Source: Paucimonas sp. (GTDB taxonomy: Bacteria; Pseudomonadota; Gammaproteobacteria; Pseudomonadales; Pseudomonadaceae). Taken from it: a DNA stretch of 64,000 bases. Below are positions 35,422-45,708 of the stretch, in pieces. The DNA is taken from the NCBI GenBank assembly GCA_031253995.1, contig JAIRVG010000004.1, forward strand, positions 1 through 64,000. The letters are read 5' to 3'. A program made the translations under genes and the position numbers. The notes beneath the pieces were generated by a model. It was given only the letters and a program-made list of their open reading frames with translations, was not told the origin of the DNA and did not search any database. Position 1 is the first letter of the stretch, and each line of letters begins with the position of its first letter.

Positions 35422-35730
35422 ATGACCCCCAGTCATATCGAATCCATCCAGAACCACCCCGACTTCCAGCAACTGGTACGGCGCAAGCGCCGTCTCAACG
35501 GCAGCCTCACCGCCGCCATGCTGGTGATCTACTACGGCTTCGTCCTGCTCGTGGCCTTCTCCCCCAGCACCCTGGGTCAGTCCCTCAGCGGCGGCGTCAC
35601 CACCGTCGGCATGCTGGTGGGCGTGCTGATCGTGCTGGTGTCGTTCGGCCTGACCGGCATCTACGTGTACCGCGCCAACAACGTCCTCGATCCGCTCAAC
35701 GACAAGGTCAAGCAGGAGTGCGCGCAATGA
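35422..35730 (+). CDS. DUF485 membrane protein, partner of the PaaL symporter
   Basis: A 102-residue protein with two membrane helices ([15 protein letters not shown] and [20 protein letters not shown]) and a cytoplasmic N-terminus. DUF485 proteins regularly precede sodium-solute symporter genes (as with YjcH-ActP) and are thought to aid their assembly or function. Start at 35422 ([15 protein letters not shown]). It overlaps the paaL start by 4 bp (ATGA), supporting co-function. Confidence 0.88.
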   Translation: MTPSHIESIQNHPDFQQLVRRKRRLNGSLTAAMLVIYYGFVLLVAFSPSTLGQSLSGGVTTVGMLVGVLIVLVSFGLTGIYVYRANNVLDPLNDKVKQECAQ

Positions 35731-37289
35731 ACTGGACCGCCATCGGCATGTTCCTGCTGTTCGTGCTGTTCACCCTCGGCGTGACCCGCTGGGCCGCCCT
35801 GCGCACCCGCTCCGCCGCCGACTTCTACACCGCCGGCGGCGGCCTCACCGGGATGCAGAACGGCCTCGCCATCGCCGGCGACATGATCAGTGCCGCGTCC
35901 TTCCTGGGCATCTCGGCGATGATGTTCCTCAACGGCTACGACGGCCTGCTCTACGCCCTCGGCGTGCTCGCCGGCTGGCCGATCATCCTGTTCCTGATCG
36001 CCGAACGCCTGCGCAACCTGGGCAAGTACACCTTCGCCGACGTGGTTTCCTACCGCCTGTCCCAGACCCCGGTGCGCCTGACCTCGGCCTTCGGCACCCT
36101 GACCGTGGCCCTGCTCTACCTGGTGGCGCAGATGGTCGGCGCCGGCAAGCTGATCGAGTTGCTGTTCGGCATCAGCTACCTGTACGCGGTGATCCTGGTG
36201 GGCGTGCTGATGGTGTTCTACGTCACCTTCGGCGGCATGCTCGCCACCACCTGGGTGCAGATCATCAAGGCGGTGATGCTGCTCTCCGGCACCACCTTCA
36301 TGGCCTTCATGGTGCTCAAGCACTTCGGTTTCAGCACCGAGGCGATGTTCGCCAGCGCCGCCTCCGTGCACGCCAAGGGCACGGCGATCATGGCCCCGGG
36401 CGGCCTGCTGTCGAACCCGGTGGACGCGATATCCCTGGGCCTGGGCATGATGTTCGGCACCGCCGGCCTGCCCCATATCCTGATGCGCTTCTTCACCGTC
36501 AGCGACGCCAAGGAAGCGCGCAAGTCGGTGTTCTACGCCACCGGCTTCATCGGCTACTTCTACCTGCTGCTGATCGTCATCGGCTTCGGCGCCATCGTCA
36601 TGGTCGGCACCGAGCCTGCCTACCGCGACGCCAGCGGCGCGATCATCGGCGGCGGCAACATGGTCGCGGTGCACCTGGCGCAAGCCGTGGGCGGCAACCT
36701 GTTCCTCGGCTTCATCTCGGCCGTGGCCTTCGCCACCATCCTCGCCGTGGTCGCCGGCCTGGCCCTGTCCGGCGCCTCGGCGGTATCCCACGACCTGTAT
36801 GCCTGCGTGGTGCGCAAGGGCCAGGCCAGCGAACAGGAAGAAGTGCGGGTGTCGCGTATCGCCACCCTGGTGATCGGCGTGCTGGCGATCATCCTCGGCC
36901 TGCTCTTCGAGTCGCAGAACATCGCCTTCCTGTCCGGCCTGGTGCTGGCCATCGCCGCCTCGGTCAACTTCCCGGTGCTGTTCCTCTCGATGTTCTGGAA
37001 GGGCCTGACCACCCGCGGCGCCGTGGCCGGCAGCCTGGGCGGGCTGGTGTCGGCGGTGATCCTGCTGGTGCTGAGCCCGGTGGTCTGGGTCAACGTCCTG
37101 CACCACGACAAGGCGCTGTTCCCCTACAGCAACCCGGCGCTGTTCTCCATGAGCGTGGCCTTCTTCAGTGCCTGGGTCTTCTCGGTCACCGACCGCTCGG
37201 CGCAGGCCAGCGAGGAGCGCGGCCGCTATCTCGCCCAGTTCATCCGCTCCATGACCGGTATCGGCGCTGCCGGTGCCAGCAAACACTAA
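35727..37289 (+). CDS. paaL: phenylacetate permease PaaL (SSS family)
   Basis: A 520-residue sodium:solute symporter with about 13 membrane helices, close to acetate permease ActP. Typical segments are [40 protein letters not shown] and [15 protein letters not shown]. In P. putida this symporter takes up phenylacetate across the inner membrane. Start at 35727 overlapping the DUF485 gene. The porin gene follows after 28 bp. Confidence 0.9.
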   Translation: MNWTAIGMFLLFVLFTLGVTRWAALRTRSAADFYTAGGGLTGMQNGLAIAGDMISAASFLGISAMMFLNGYDGLLYALGVLAGWPIILFLIAERLRNLGKYTFADVVSYRLSQTPVRLTSAFGTLTVALLYLVAQMVGAGKLIELLFGISYLYAVILVGVLMVFYVTFGGMLATTWVQIIKAVMLLSGTTFMAFMVLKHFGFSTEAMFASAASVHAKGTAIMAPGGLLSNPVDAISLGLGMMFGTAGLPHILMRFFTVSDAKEARKSVFYATGFIGYFYLLLIVIGFGAIVMVGTEPAYRDASGAIIGGGNMVAVHLAQAVGGNLFLGFISAVAFATILAVVAGLALSGASAVSHDLYACVVRKGQASEQEEVRVSRIATLVIGVLAIILGLLFESQNIAFLSGLVLAIAASVNFPVLFLSMFWKGLTTRGAVAGSLGGLVSAVILLVLSPVVWVNVLHHDKALFPYSNPALFSMSVAFFSAWVFSVTDRSAQASEERGRYLAQFIRSMTGIGAAGASKH

Positions 37290-37317
37290 TCACAACGACG
37301 ACTCGGGAATAACAACA

Positions 37318-38544
37318 ATGAACCCCATTCGCCTTCTCGCCGGGATCACCCTGCCCCTCGCCTGCGCCCCGGCCATGGCCGGCTTCATCGAGGACAGCCA
37401 CGCGAAGATCGAGCTGCGCAACCACTACATCAACCGCGACTTCCGCCAGGACAACGCGCCCCAGTCCAAGGCCGAGGAATGGGCCCAGGGCTTCACCGCC
37501 AAGCTGGAGTCCGGCTTCACCGACGGCACCCTCGGCTTCGGTGTCGACGCCATGGGCCAGCTGGGCATCAAGCTGGACTCCAGCCGCGACCGCCGCAACA
37601 CCGGCCTGCTGCCCTTCGGCCGCAACAGCCTGGAACCGGCGGACGACTACAGCGAGCTGGGCCTGACCGCCAAGGTACGCCTGTCCAAAAGCGTGCTACG
37701 CCTCGGCACCCTGCAGCCGCTGCTGCCGGTGGTCACCTACAACGACACCCGCCTGCTCGCCTCGACCTTCAAGGGCGGCCTGCTGACCAGCCAGGACATC
37801 GACGGCCTGACCTTCAACGGCGGGCGCCTGACCAAGGCCAACCTGCGGGATTCGTCGAGCAACGACGATATCGGCTACGGCGCAGCCACCAGCGACCACT
37901 TCGACTTCGGCGGCGGCAGCTACGCCTTCAACCCTCAGCTCAGCGTCAGCTACTACTACGCCAAGCTGCAGGACATCTACCGCCAGCAGTACGTCGGCCT
38001 GGTCCACACCCTGCCCCTGGGCGAAGGCCTGAGCCTGCGCAGCGACCTGCGCTGGTTCGACAGCCGCGGCGACGGCGCCGAGCGCGCCGGGCGCATCGAC
38101 AACCGCAACTTCAACGGCATGTTCACCCTGTCCATGGGTGCGCATAAATTCAGCGGCACCTTCCAGCAGATGTCCGGCGACAGCGCCTTCCCGTTCCTCA
38201 ACGGCGGCGACCCGTACACGGTCAACCTGGTCACCTACAACACCTTCACCCGCGCCGGCCTGGATTCCTGGCAGGCACGCTACGACTACGACTTCGCCGC
38301 CCTCGGCATCCCCGGCCTGACCTTCATGACCCGCTACACCGACGGCCGCCACGCCAAGGCCGCGGGCATCGACAACGGCCGCGAGCGCGAACGCGACACC
38401 GACCTCGCCTACGTGATCCAGAGCGGCCCGCTGAAGAACGTCAGCCTGCGCTGGCGCAACGTCACCTTCCGCTCCGGCAACGGCCTGACCAATGCCCTGG
38501 ACGAAAACCGCCTGATCGTCGGCTACACCCTGGCGCTGTGGTAA
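37318..38544 (+). CDS. paaM: OprD-family outer-membrane porin PaaM
   Basis: A 408-residue outer-membrane porin with signal peptide (1-22, ending AMA). OprD-family features: FIEDSHAKIELRNHYINRDF after the signal peptide, GLLPFGRNSLEPADDYSELG, and a closing ENRLIVGYTLALW strand with a terminal Trp. In P. putida the paa-linked OprD-type porin admits phenylacetate. Short (28-33 bp) gaps to paaL and paaZ put it in the same operon. Confidence 0.88.
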   Translation: MNPIRLLAGITLPLACAPAMAGFIEDSHAKIELRNHYINRDFRQDNAPQSKAEEWAQGFTAKLESGFTDGTLGFGVDAMGQLGIKLDSSRDRRNTGLLPFGRNSLEPADDYSELGLTAKVRLSKSVLRLGTLQPLLPVVTYNDTRLLASTFKGGLLTSQDIDGLTFNGGRLTKANLRDSSSNDDIGYGAATSDHFDFGGGSYAFNPQLSVSYYYAKLQDIYRQQYVGLVHTLPLGEGLSLRSDLRWFDSRGDGAERAGRIDNRNFNGMFTLSMGAHKFSGTFQQMSGDSAFPFLNGGDPYTVNLVTYNTFTRAGLDSWQARYDYDFAALGIPGLTFMTRYTDGRHAKAAGIDNGRERERDTDLAYVIQSGPLKNVSLRWRNVTFRSGNGLTNALDENRLIVGYTLALW

Positions 38545-38576
38545 CAGCGCCCCCTACAAGAATCGGAGGACACACG

Positions 38577-40631
38577 ATGTCTGCTGCCCCTACCTTGCAA
38601 AGCTTCATCGCCGGTCGCTGGATCGGCCAGCACGGCGCCCAGTCCCTGCGCAGCGCCCTTGACGGGCATGTCCTGGCGCATTCCCACGAAGAGCGCCTGG
38701 ACTTCGCCGAAGCCCTCGACCACGGCCGCCTGCAGGGTCGTGCGGCGCTGATGTCCATGGACTTCCAGCAGCGCGCGGCGCGGCTCAAGGCCCTGGCCCT
38801 GTACCTCGCCGAGCGCAAGGAGCAGCTCTACGCCCTGTCCCACCACAGCGGCGCCACCCGCGCCGACAGCTGGATCGATATCGAGGGCGGCAATGCCACG
38901 CTGTTCTCCTATGCCGGCATCGGCGCCCGCGAACTGCCATCGGGCAACCTGGTGCACGAAGGCCCGGCGATCCCGCTGGGCAAGCAGGGCCGTTTCGCCG
39001 GCAGCCATATCCTGGTGCCGCGGGCCGGGGTGGCGGTGCATATCAACGCCTTCAACTTCCCCATCTGGGGGATGCTGGAGAAGTTCGCCCCGACCTTCCT
39101 TGCCGGCATGCCAAGCATCGTCAAGCCGGCTACCGCCACCAGCTACCTGACCGAGGCCGTGGTGCGCCTGATGGACGAATCCGGCCTGTTGCCGCCGGGT
39201 GCGCTGCAACTGGTGATCGGCAGCACCGGCGACCTGCTGGAGCGCCTCGACGGCCAGGACCTGGTGACCTTCACCGGTTCGGCCGACACGGCGGCGAAAC
39301 TGCGGGTCACCCCCAATCTGATCCGCAACTCCGTGCCCTTCACCGCCGAGGCCGACTCGCTGAACTGCTCGATCCTCGGCCCGGACGTGAGCCCGGACAG
39401 CGAGGAATTCGAGCTGTACATCAAGGAAGTGGCACGGGAGATGACGACCAAGGCCGGGCAGAAATGCACGGCGATCCGCCGGGCGATCGTTCCGGCGCGG
39501 CACCTGGATGCAGTGGCGACCCGCCTGCGGGATCGCCTGCGCAAGGTGGTGGTGGGTGATCCGTCGGTGGAAGGCGTGCGTATGGGCGCCCTGGCCTCGC
39601 ACGCACAACAGGCCGACGTCGGCGAACGGGTCGAGCAACTGCTGCGCAGCTGCGACCAGTTGTTCGGCGCCAGCGATGGCTTCGAGCCCCGTGGCGAAGG
39701 CGTGGCCAACGGCGCGTTCTTCGCCCCGACCCTGCTGCTGGCCCGGGATGCCCATGCCGAGGGCGGTGCCCACGATATCGAGGCGTTCGGGCCGGTCAGC
39801 ACGCTGATGACCTATGACGACCTGGACGAGGCCCTGGTCCTCGCCGCCCGTGGCAAGGGCAGCCTGGTGGCGAGCCTGGTCACTGCCGATCGTGCCGTGG
39901 CGGCCAAGGCAATCCCGGTGGCGGCAGCGTGGCATGGTCGGCTGCTGGTGCTGGATGCCGAGGCGGCTGTCGAGTCCACCGGTCATGGTTCGCCGTTGCC
40001 GCAACTCAAGCACGGCGGTCCGGGTAGGGCCGGTGGTGGTGAAGAGCTGGGCGGGCTGCGTGCAGTGAAGCACTACCTGCAGCGCGCTGCGGTACAGGGT
40101 TCGCCGAGCATGCTGATGGCAGTGACGGGCGAGTACGTGCGTGGCGCCGAGGTGATCGAGACCGAAGTACACCCGTTCCGCCGCCATTTCGAGGACCTGC
40201 GCATCGGCGAATCGCTGCTGACCCACCGCCGCACGGTGACCGAGGCGGACCTGGTGAACTTCGGCTGCCTGTCGGGGGATCACTTCTACATGCACTTCGA
40301 CGAGATCGCGGCGCGGGAGTCGCAGTTCGGCAAGCGCATCGCTCATGGCTACTTCGTGCTGTCGGCGGCGGCTGGGCTGTTCGTCAGCCCCGCGCCGGGG
40401 CCGGTGCTGGCCAACTATGGCCTGGACAACCTGCGCTTCATCAACCCGGTGGGAATCGGCGACACCATCCAGGCGCGACTGACCTGCAAGCGCAAGATCG
40501 ACCAGGGCAAGAAGAGCCCGCAGGGCATTCCGCAAGGGGTGGTGGCCTGGGATGTGGAGGTGACCAACCAGCTTGGGGAACTGGTGGCCAGCTATGACAT
40601 CCTGACTCTGGTGGTCAAGAAAGAAGGCTGA
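38577..40631 (+). CDS. paaZ: bifunctional oxepin-CoA hydrolase / 3-oxo-5,6-dehydrosuberyl-CoA semialdehyde dehydrogenase
   Basis: A 684-residue fusion (PaaZ, called PaaN in older Pseudomonas papers). Residues of about 1-530 are an aldehyde dehydrogenase with catalytic C297 in KAGQKCTAIRR and the cofactor segment VTFTGSADTAAKL. Residues of about 545-684 are a MaoC-like hydratase domain (GDHFYMHFDEIAARESQFGK, then RIAHGYFVLS) that opens the oxepin ring. Both activities are needed in sequence, avoiding a reactive aldehyde that otherwise cyclises. Start at 38577 with CGGAGGACACACG upstream. Last gene of the catabolon. Confidence 0.94.
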   Translation: MSAAPTLQSFIAGRWIGQHGAQSLRSALDGHVLAHSHEERLDFAEALDHGRLQGRAALMSMDFQQRAARLKALALYLAERKEQLYALSHHSGATRADSWIDIEGGNATLFSYAGIGARELPSGNLVHEGPAIPLGKQGRFAGSHILVPRAGVAVHINAFNFPIWGMLEKFAPTFLAGMPSIVKPATATSYLTEAVVRLMDESGLLPPGALQLVIGSTGDLLERLDGQDLVTFTGSADTAAKLRVTPNLIRNSVPFTAEADSLNCSILGPDVSPDSEEFELYIKEVAREMTTKAGQKCTAIRRAIVPARHLDAVATRLRDRLRKVVVGDPSVEGVRMGALASHAQQADVGERVEQLLRSCDQLFGASDGFEPRGEGVANGAFFAPTLLLARDAHAEGGAHDIEAFGPVSTLMTYDDLDEALVLAARGKGSLVASLVTADRAVAAKAIPVAAAWHGRLLVLDAEAAVESTGHGSPLPQLKHGGPGRAGGGEELGGLRAVKHYLQRAAVQGSPSMLMAVTGEYVRGAEVIETEVHPFRRHFEDLRIGESLLTHRRTVTEADLVNFGCLSGDHFYMHFDEIAARESQFGKRIAHGYFVLSAAAGLFVSPAPGPVLANYGLDNLRFINPVGIGDTIQARLTCKRKIDQGKKSPQGIPQGVVAWDVEVTNQLGELVASYDILTLVVKKEG

Positions 40632-40650
40632 GGCTTGCAGTGTTCTCCCG

Positions 40651-40745
40651 GGCCCCATCGCTGGCAAGCCAGCTCCCACAAGGATCTCCACTGCTCTCAA
40701 GACCGGTGCGGTACCTGTGGGAGCTGGCTTGCCAGCGATGAGGCC
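40651..40745. repeat. inverted REP pair after paaZ
   Basis: CATCGCTGGCAAGCCAGCTC and, 50 bp later, its complement ending GAGCTGGCTTGCCAGCGATG. It closes the paa block and probably ends the transcript. Confidence 0.8.
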
Positions 40746-40832
40746 CGAAAGAGCAACACAGCATTGCTGCTCCAGCAGCAGGCATTCACCACCGCCCTGC
40801 TGCCCCTCTAGCAACATTTCTTTGAAAATCTA

Positions 40833-40850
40833 GATTTATTCATATAAATC
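40833..40850. promoter_or_regulatory. palindrome upstream of the TonB-receptor promoter
   Basis: GATTTAT-TCAT-ATAAATC, a perfect 7-bp inverted repeat in an AT-rich stretch, ends 15 bp before the -24 element. A regulator site is likely but its owner is unknown; it is closer than a typical enhancer for a sigma-54 activator. Confidence 0.4.
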
Positions 40851-40865
40851 AACAACTTGAAAACA

Positions 40866-40881
40866 TGGCACAAACCCTGCT
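40866..40881 (+). promoter_or_regulatory. sigma-54 (-24/-12) promoter for TonB-receptor genes
   Basis: TGGCAC-AAACC-CTGCT: the invariant GG and GC dinucleotides are separated by exactly 10 bp as required for RpoN, with one deviation (CTGC for TTGC). It lies 39 bp upstream of the first receptor ATG, a normal leader length. A distant enhancer-binding-protein site was not identified. Confidence 0.6.
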
Positions 40882-40919
40882 CTACCCCTTGCATCAGCAC
40901 TGCTCGGGGAGGAGCAACC

Positions 40920-43154
40920 ATGTTAAGACTCAATCCAATCGCCAAGGGTATCGGCCTCAGCCTGCTGCTGGCCGGCCACACCCACGCCGCCGACGAAGAC
41001 ATCGCCACACCGGCCCTGAAGACCGTCACGGTCACCGCCCAGCACCGCGAGGAAACCCTGCAGGAAGTCCCTGTAGCCGTCTCCGCCGTGCAAGGCACCA
41101 GCCTCACCGCCGACGGCGTGCGCGCCATGGGCGATATCACCACCTTCATTCCCAACGCCGCGGCGAAGAACCCCGACGGTGACGGCCGCCCGCGCTGGTA
41201 TATCCGCGGCCTGGGCACCGGCGACACCGGCGCGGCCACGGTCTACCCGGTGGGCATCTACGCCGACGACGTCTACCTCAACGCCCCGGTGGCCGGCGGC
41301 GGCCCGTTGTTCGACCTGGAGCGCATCGAGATCCTGCGCGGCCCGCAAGGCACCCTGTATGGCAAGAACACCACCGCCGGCGCGGTCAACGTGATCTCGA
41401 AAAGGCCGACCTTCGACACCGACGGCTACGGCACCATCGGCTTCGGCAGCAAGAACGAACGCATCCTCAATGGCGCCATCGGCGGCTCGCTGGTGGACGA
41501 TCGCCTGGCCGGCCGGGTGTCGCTGTACTCCGAGGAACGGGACGGCTTCACCCACAACCTGACCAACGACCAGACCTACGGCGACGTCAACAAGAAGGCC
41601 GTGCGCGTGCAGTTCCTGGCCAAGGTCAACGAAGACCTGGAGGCCCTGCTGAAGATCCACGGCCGCGAATTCAAGGGCGACGGCAGCAGCGGCTCCCTGC
41701 CCCTGGGCCGCTACTACAACGTCGGTTACCAGCGCCCGGACGGGCGCAAGATCGAGCTGAACACCGACGAGGACTACAAGCTCGACCACAGCGGTACCTC
41801 GCTGACCCTGAACTGGAACCTCGGCGACTACACCCTCACCTCGATCACCGCCTACGACCATCTGCGCAATCAGTCGCTGACCGACGCCGACTACACCCCG
41901 TACGAAGTCAACGGCGCCAGCGACAGCGACGCCACCTACGACCAGTACTCCCAGGAATTCCGCCTGGCCTCGTCGCAGCAGGAAACCCTGCGCTGGATGC
42001 TCGGCACCCACTATTTCCACGAGACCCTGGACAACAGCGCGGTCCGCAGCATCATCCCGGGCCCGACGCCCAACGGCACCGGTTCCAACCAGACCGGCGG
42101 CACCGTCGATTTTCGCGACCTCGACTACACCCACCGCACCGACAGCTACGCGCTGTTCGGCAACCTGGCCTACGACTTCACCGACAACCTGACGGTCACC
42201 GGCGGCCTGCGCTGGACCACCGAGAAGAAGGACATCGACCTCGACCTGACCCAACTGACCCGCGCCACCGCCAATGGCCCGCTGATCCCGCTGACCGCCG
42301 CTGGCAGCAACGGCAACCGCGAGGAAGACAAGCGCTGGGATGCCTGGACCTGGGACTTGACCCCGGAATACCGGATCAACGACAACCTGCGAGTGTTCTT
42401 CCGCTACGCCCACGGCTTCCGCTCCGGCGGCTTCAACACCGGCCTGTCCACCAGCCTGGCGCAGCTGACCACGGTCGATCCGGAAGAACTGGATGCCTAT
42501 GAACTGGGCCTGAAGTCGGAATGGTTCGACCATCGCCTGACGGTCAACGCCAACGTCTTCTATTACGACTATCAGGACATCCAGGTGAACCTGCTGACGG
42601 TCAACAGCGGCATCCTCACCACCGCCCTGACCAACGGCGCCAAGGGCAAGGTCAAGGGCGCCGAGCTGGAGATCGAGGGTCAGCCAACCGACCGCCTGCA
42701 CCTGCGCGCGGCGCTGTCGTTCCTCGACACCGAGTACACCGACTTCAAGAACACCAACCCCAACACCGGCGCGGTCACCGCCGACTACAGCGGCAACAGC
42801 TTCGTCCGTTCGCCGCGCTACGTGGTGTCCCTGGGCGGCGACTACACCCTGCCGCTGGACATCCCCGGCAAGCTGGTGCTCGGTGGCGACGTCAGTTTCC
42901 GCGACAAGGAATACTTCCTCGCCGACCGCCAGGGCAGCGCCGACGCCCCGCTCAACCAGCCCCACTACACCCTGGCCAACAGCCGCCTGACCTGGTTCAG
43001 CGCCGACGAGAAGCTCAGCATCACCGGCTTCGTCAACAACCTCACCGACCGCCGCTACCAGGTCCACGGCCGTCCCAACGGCACCGCCGGGCAGTACGTG
43101 GTCACCTACGGCGACCCGCGCACCGTGGGCCTGAGCGTCACCAGCCGGTTCTGA
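40920..43154 (+). CDS. TonB-dependent outer-membrane receptor
   Basis: A 744-residue receptor. Signal peptide 1-24 (ending THA), TonB-box-like stretch KTVTVTAQHRE, plug domain with WYIRGLGTGDTGAATVYPVG and RIEILRGPQGTLYGKNTTAG, then a 22-strand barrel ending VGLSVTSRF. Start at 40920 with GGGGAGGAGC just upstream. The plug type is that of the FecA/'OMR' receptors used for many substrates; nothing here indicates a siderophore, and the sigma-54-like promoter suggests nitrogen-, sulfur- or carbon-related uptake rather than iron. Followed by a second receptor gene after 60 bp. Confidence 0.9.
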   Translation: MLRLNPIAKGIGLSLLLAGHTHAADEDIATPALKTVTVTAQHREETLQEVPVAVSAVQGTSLTADGVRAMGDITTFIPNAAAKNPDGDGRPRWYIRGLGTGDTGAATVYPVGIYADDVYLNAPVAGGGPLFDLERIEILRGPQGTLYGKNTTAGAVNVISKRPTFDTDGYGTIGFGSKNERILNGAIGGSLVDDRLAGRVSLYSEERDGFTHNLTNDQTYGDVNKKAVRVQFLAKVNEDLEALLKIHGREFKGDGSSGSLPLGRYYNVGYQRPDGRKIELNTDEDYKLDHSGTSLTLNWNLGDYTLTSITAYDHLRNQSLTDADYTPYEVNGASDSDATYDQYSQEFRLASSQQETLRWMLGTHYFHETLDNSAVRSIIPGPTPNGTGSNQTGGTVDFRDLDYTHRTDSYALFGNLAYDFTDNLTVTGGLRWTTEKKDIDLDLTQLTRATANGPLIPLTAAGSNGNREEDKRWDAWTWDLTPEYRINDNLRVFFRYAHGFRSGGFNTGLSTSLAQLTTVDPEELDAYELGLKSEWFDHRLTVNANVFYYDYQDIQVNLLTVNSGILTTALTNGAKGKVKGAELEIEGQPTDRLHLRAALSFLDTEYTDFKNTNPNTGAVTADYSGNSFVRSPRYVVSLGGDYTLPLDIPGKLVLGGDVSFRDKEYFLADRQGSADAPLNQPHYTLANSRLTWFSADEKLSITGFVNNLTDRRYQVHGRPNGTAGQYVVTYGDPRTVGLSVTSRF

Positions 43155-43162
43155 TCGAGCCC

Positions 43163-43184
43163 GCCGGCGGCCCCCACCGCCGGC
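43163..43184 (+). other. intercistronic hairpin between the two receptor genes
   Basis: GCCGGCGG-CCCCCA-CCGCCGGC, an 8-bp perfect GC stem without a T-run, centred between the two TonB-receptor genes. It could stabilise the upstream mRNA or partly reduce read-through. Confidence 0.6.
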
Positions 43185-43214
43185 CCCCCTTCCGTGTTAC
43201 AGGAGTAGCCTTGC

Positions 43215-45680
43215 ATGTTCCGTCCCGATCCCTTGGCCGGCGCCATCGCGCTGGTCATCGGCAGCCTTGCCGTGCCCGTCGCCCAGGCCGATGAGTCCGC
43301 CAGCGGCGCCAGAAGCGACAAACTCGACACCGTGGTGGTGGTCGGCACCCGCCGCAGCGACGTGACCGCGCTGGAGAGCGCGGCGCCGGTGGATGTCCTC
43401 AGCGCCGAACGCCTTGAAGAAACCGGCGCCCGCGACCTGTCCGGGGCGCTGACCGCCCTGTCGCCATCGTTCAGCTTCCCGCAGTCGCCCCAGGGCGCTT
43501 TCGCCGGCTCCATCGCCCAGGGTGCCTCGTTGCGCGGCCTGGCCTCGGACCAGGTGCTGGTGCTGGTCAACGGCAAGCGCCGCCACAGCAGCGCCAACGT
43601 CACCCGCCAGAGCCTGGCCAACGGCCGCGGTGCGGCGGCGGTGGACCTGAGCCTGATTCCGTTGAGCGCGGTGTCCCGCGTGGAAATCCTCCGCGATGGC
43701 GCCGCCGCGCAGTACGGCTCCGACGCCATTGCCGGGGTGATCAATATCGTGCTCAAGGAAAACGACGACGGCGGCAGCCTCGGCTACCGCTTCGGCGGCT
43801 ACGACAAGGGCGACGGCCTGCAGCGCAAGCTCAGCGGCTGGAAGGGCTTCGCCCTGCCCAACGACGGCTTCCTGACCCTGTCCTTCGACGCCGGCAGCCA
43901 GGACCCGGCCAGCGACACCCGGCCGGACAACCGCATCTTCTATCCCGGCAGCACCAGCGTGAACACCCCGCGCGAGCAGGACAACCGCTACCGCACCTGG
44001 CGCTGGGGCTCGGGCGGCGTGTCCGACCAGTACAACTTCGTCGCCAACAGCGAGATCGGCCTCGGCGAAGGCCTGACCGCCTATGGTTTCGCCACCTACG
44101 GGCACAAGAACACCGACGCCGAAGGCTTCTTCGATCCGCCCACCACCCTGCGCAACAACTATGGCAGCGTGGCCCTGGCGCGCTACCCGGACGGGCGCCT
44201 GCCGATCACCCGCTATGCCCTGGAGGACTACGCCGTCACCGGCGGCCTGCGCTACGAGAACGAGCAACTGGGCAAGTTCGACCTGGCCGCCAACTACGGC
44301 AACGACACCCTGGAATCCACCGACCGCGACGCGATCAACCCCAGCTGGGGTACGGCCAGCCCGTACAACATCTATACCGGCAAGCGCGAGAACGAGCAGA
44401 GCAACCTGACCCTGGACTGGGTCCGCGACTTCCCCACCGACCTGCTGGCCAAGCCGCTGACGGTTTCCGCCGGGCTGGCCTGGCGCAAGGAGAACTACGC
44501 CCTCAGCGCTGGCGAGGCTGCGGGCTGGCAGAACGGCGCACTGTTCAACACCCTCGATCCGGTGACCGGACGGCGGATTCCCGGCTATTACTCGGGGATC
44601 ACCAACGTCGACGCCGCCGAGCTGGAGCGCAAGGTCTTCGGCGCCTACCTGGATCTCGAAGGCCAGGTCACCGACAAGTTCCAGGCCGGTCTGGCGGTGC
44701 GTTCCGAGCACTATTCGGACTTTGGCGACACCACCAACGGCAAACTGTCGCTGCGCTACGACTTCACGCCGCAGATCGCCGCCCGCGGCAGCATCAGCAG
44801 CGGCTACCGCGCCCCATCGCTGGTGCAGAGCGGGCTGTCGTCGTTCAGCGTGCAGGTGGTGGAACAGCCGTCGGGCAGCGGCAACTGGGTCGAGGTGCAG
44901 CAACGCACCCTGCGCGCCGACAGCCCGGAAGCGGCTTTGCTCGGTGGCCGGGCGCTGAAGCCCGAAGAGTCCACCAACTACTCCCTGGGCCTGGTCTGGC
45001 GGCCCCTGAGCAATGCCTCGTTGAGCATCGATGCCTATCGGATCGACATCGACAACCGCATCACCCTGTCCGACCAGTTGCCGTCCAACGTCGTCGGACC
45101 GATCTTCGCCGGCACGCCCTACGCCAATATCCAGAGCGCGGCGTTCTACACCAATATCGCCGACACCCGCACCGACGGCATCGAGCTGAGCGGGCAGTAC
45201 CAGCTGGACCTGGCGGCCTGGGGCCGGCTGGACCTGAATGGCGGCTTCGCCAAGACCCGCACGCGGATCACCGAGCTGCGCGATGTTGGCGGGATCAGTG
45301 GCGAGCAGATCGTCGGCCGGGCGACCCAAGGCCTGATAGAGCACGGCAGCCCGGAGAACAAGCTGACCCTGAGCGCCAACTGGCTGTACGAGAACTGGGG
45401 GCTGACCGTCACCCAGCGTCGCTATGGCGAATGGAAGAGCCTCAACGCCAGCAACCCGGCGCTGGACCAGACCTTCAGCCCGCAATGGGTGACGGACCTG
45501 GACCTGAGCTATCGCTTCGATCTGGGGCTAAAAGTTTCGGTGGGGGCGATCAACCTGTTCGACAGCCATCCGGACAAGTTGAAAGGGGCTCAACTGTACG
45601 GCGTGCCGAAGTATTCGATCACATCGCCTGAGGGGGCGCAGGGGGCGTTCTACTACACGAGCGTGAGCTATGACTTCTGA
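43215..45680 (+). CDS. TonB-dependent outer-membrane receptor
   Basis: An 821-residue receptor of a different subgroup from its neighbour. Signal peptide 1-25 (ending AQA), TonB-box-like DTVVVVGTRRSDV, plug with SLRGLASDQVLVLVNGKRRH and VEILRDGAAAQYGSDAIAGV, and a barrel ending YYTSVSYDF. Start at 43215, with ACAGGAGTAGCC upstream. Sixty base pairs after the first receptor on the same strand, so the two are probably co-expressed. Substrate unknown; no sigma/anti-sigma pair, periplasmic binding protein or ABC genes are adjacent. Confidence 0.9.
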   Translation: MFRPDPLAGAIALVIGSLAVPVAQADESASGARSDKLDTVVVVGTRRSDVTALESAAPVDVLSAERLEETGARDLSGALTALSPSFSFPQSPQGAFAGSIAQGASLRGLASDQVLVLVNGKRRHSSANVTRQSLANGRGAAAVDLSLIPLSAVSRVEILRDGAAAQYGSDAIAGVINIVLKENDDGGSLGYRFGGYDKGDGLQRKLSGWKGFALPNDGFLTLSFDAGSQDPASDTRPDNRIFYPGSTSVNTPREQDNRYRTWRWGSGGVSDQYNFVANSEIGLGEGLTAYGFATYGHKNTDAEGFFDPPTTLRNNYGSVALARYPDGRLPITRYALEDYAVTGGLRYENEQLGKFDLAANYGNDTLESTDRDAINPSWGTASPYNIYTGKRENEQSNLTLDWVRDFPTDLLAKPLTVSAGLAWRKENYALSAGEAAGWQNGALFNTLDPVTGRRIPGYYSGITNVDAAELERKVFGAYLDLEGQVTDKFQAGLAVRSEHYSDFGDTTNGKLSLRYDFTPQIAARGSISSGYRAPSLVQSGLSSFSVQVVEQPSGSGNWVEVQQRTLRADSPEAALLGGRALKPEESTNYSLGLVWRPLSNASLSIDAYRIDIDNRITLSDQLPSNVVGPIFAGTPYANIQSAAFYTNIADTRTDGIELSGQYQLDLAAWGRLDLNGGFAKTRTRITELRDVGGISGEQIVGRATQGLIEHGSPENKLTLSANWLYENWGLTVTQRRYGEWKSLNASNPALDQTFSPQWVTDLDLSYRFDLGLKVSVGAINLFDSHPDKLKGAQLYGVPKYSITSPEGAQGAFYYTSVSYDF

Positions 45681-45708
45681 CTGAAAACATCCTGGCGACA
45701 CGTACCAT

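Noticed and set aside
40833..40850. ANR/FNR box upstream of the TonB receptors
   Set aside because: The dyad is GATTTAT-TCAT-ATAAATC, not TTGAT-N4-ATCAA; only a chance TTGAT-like end is present.
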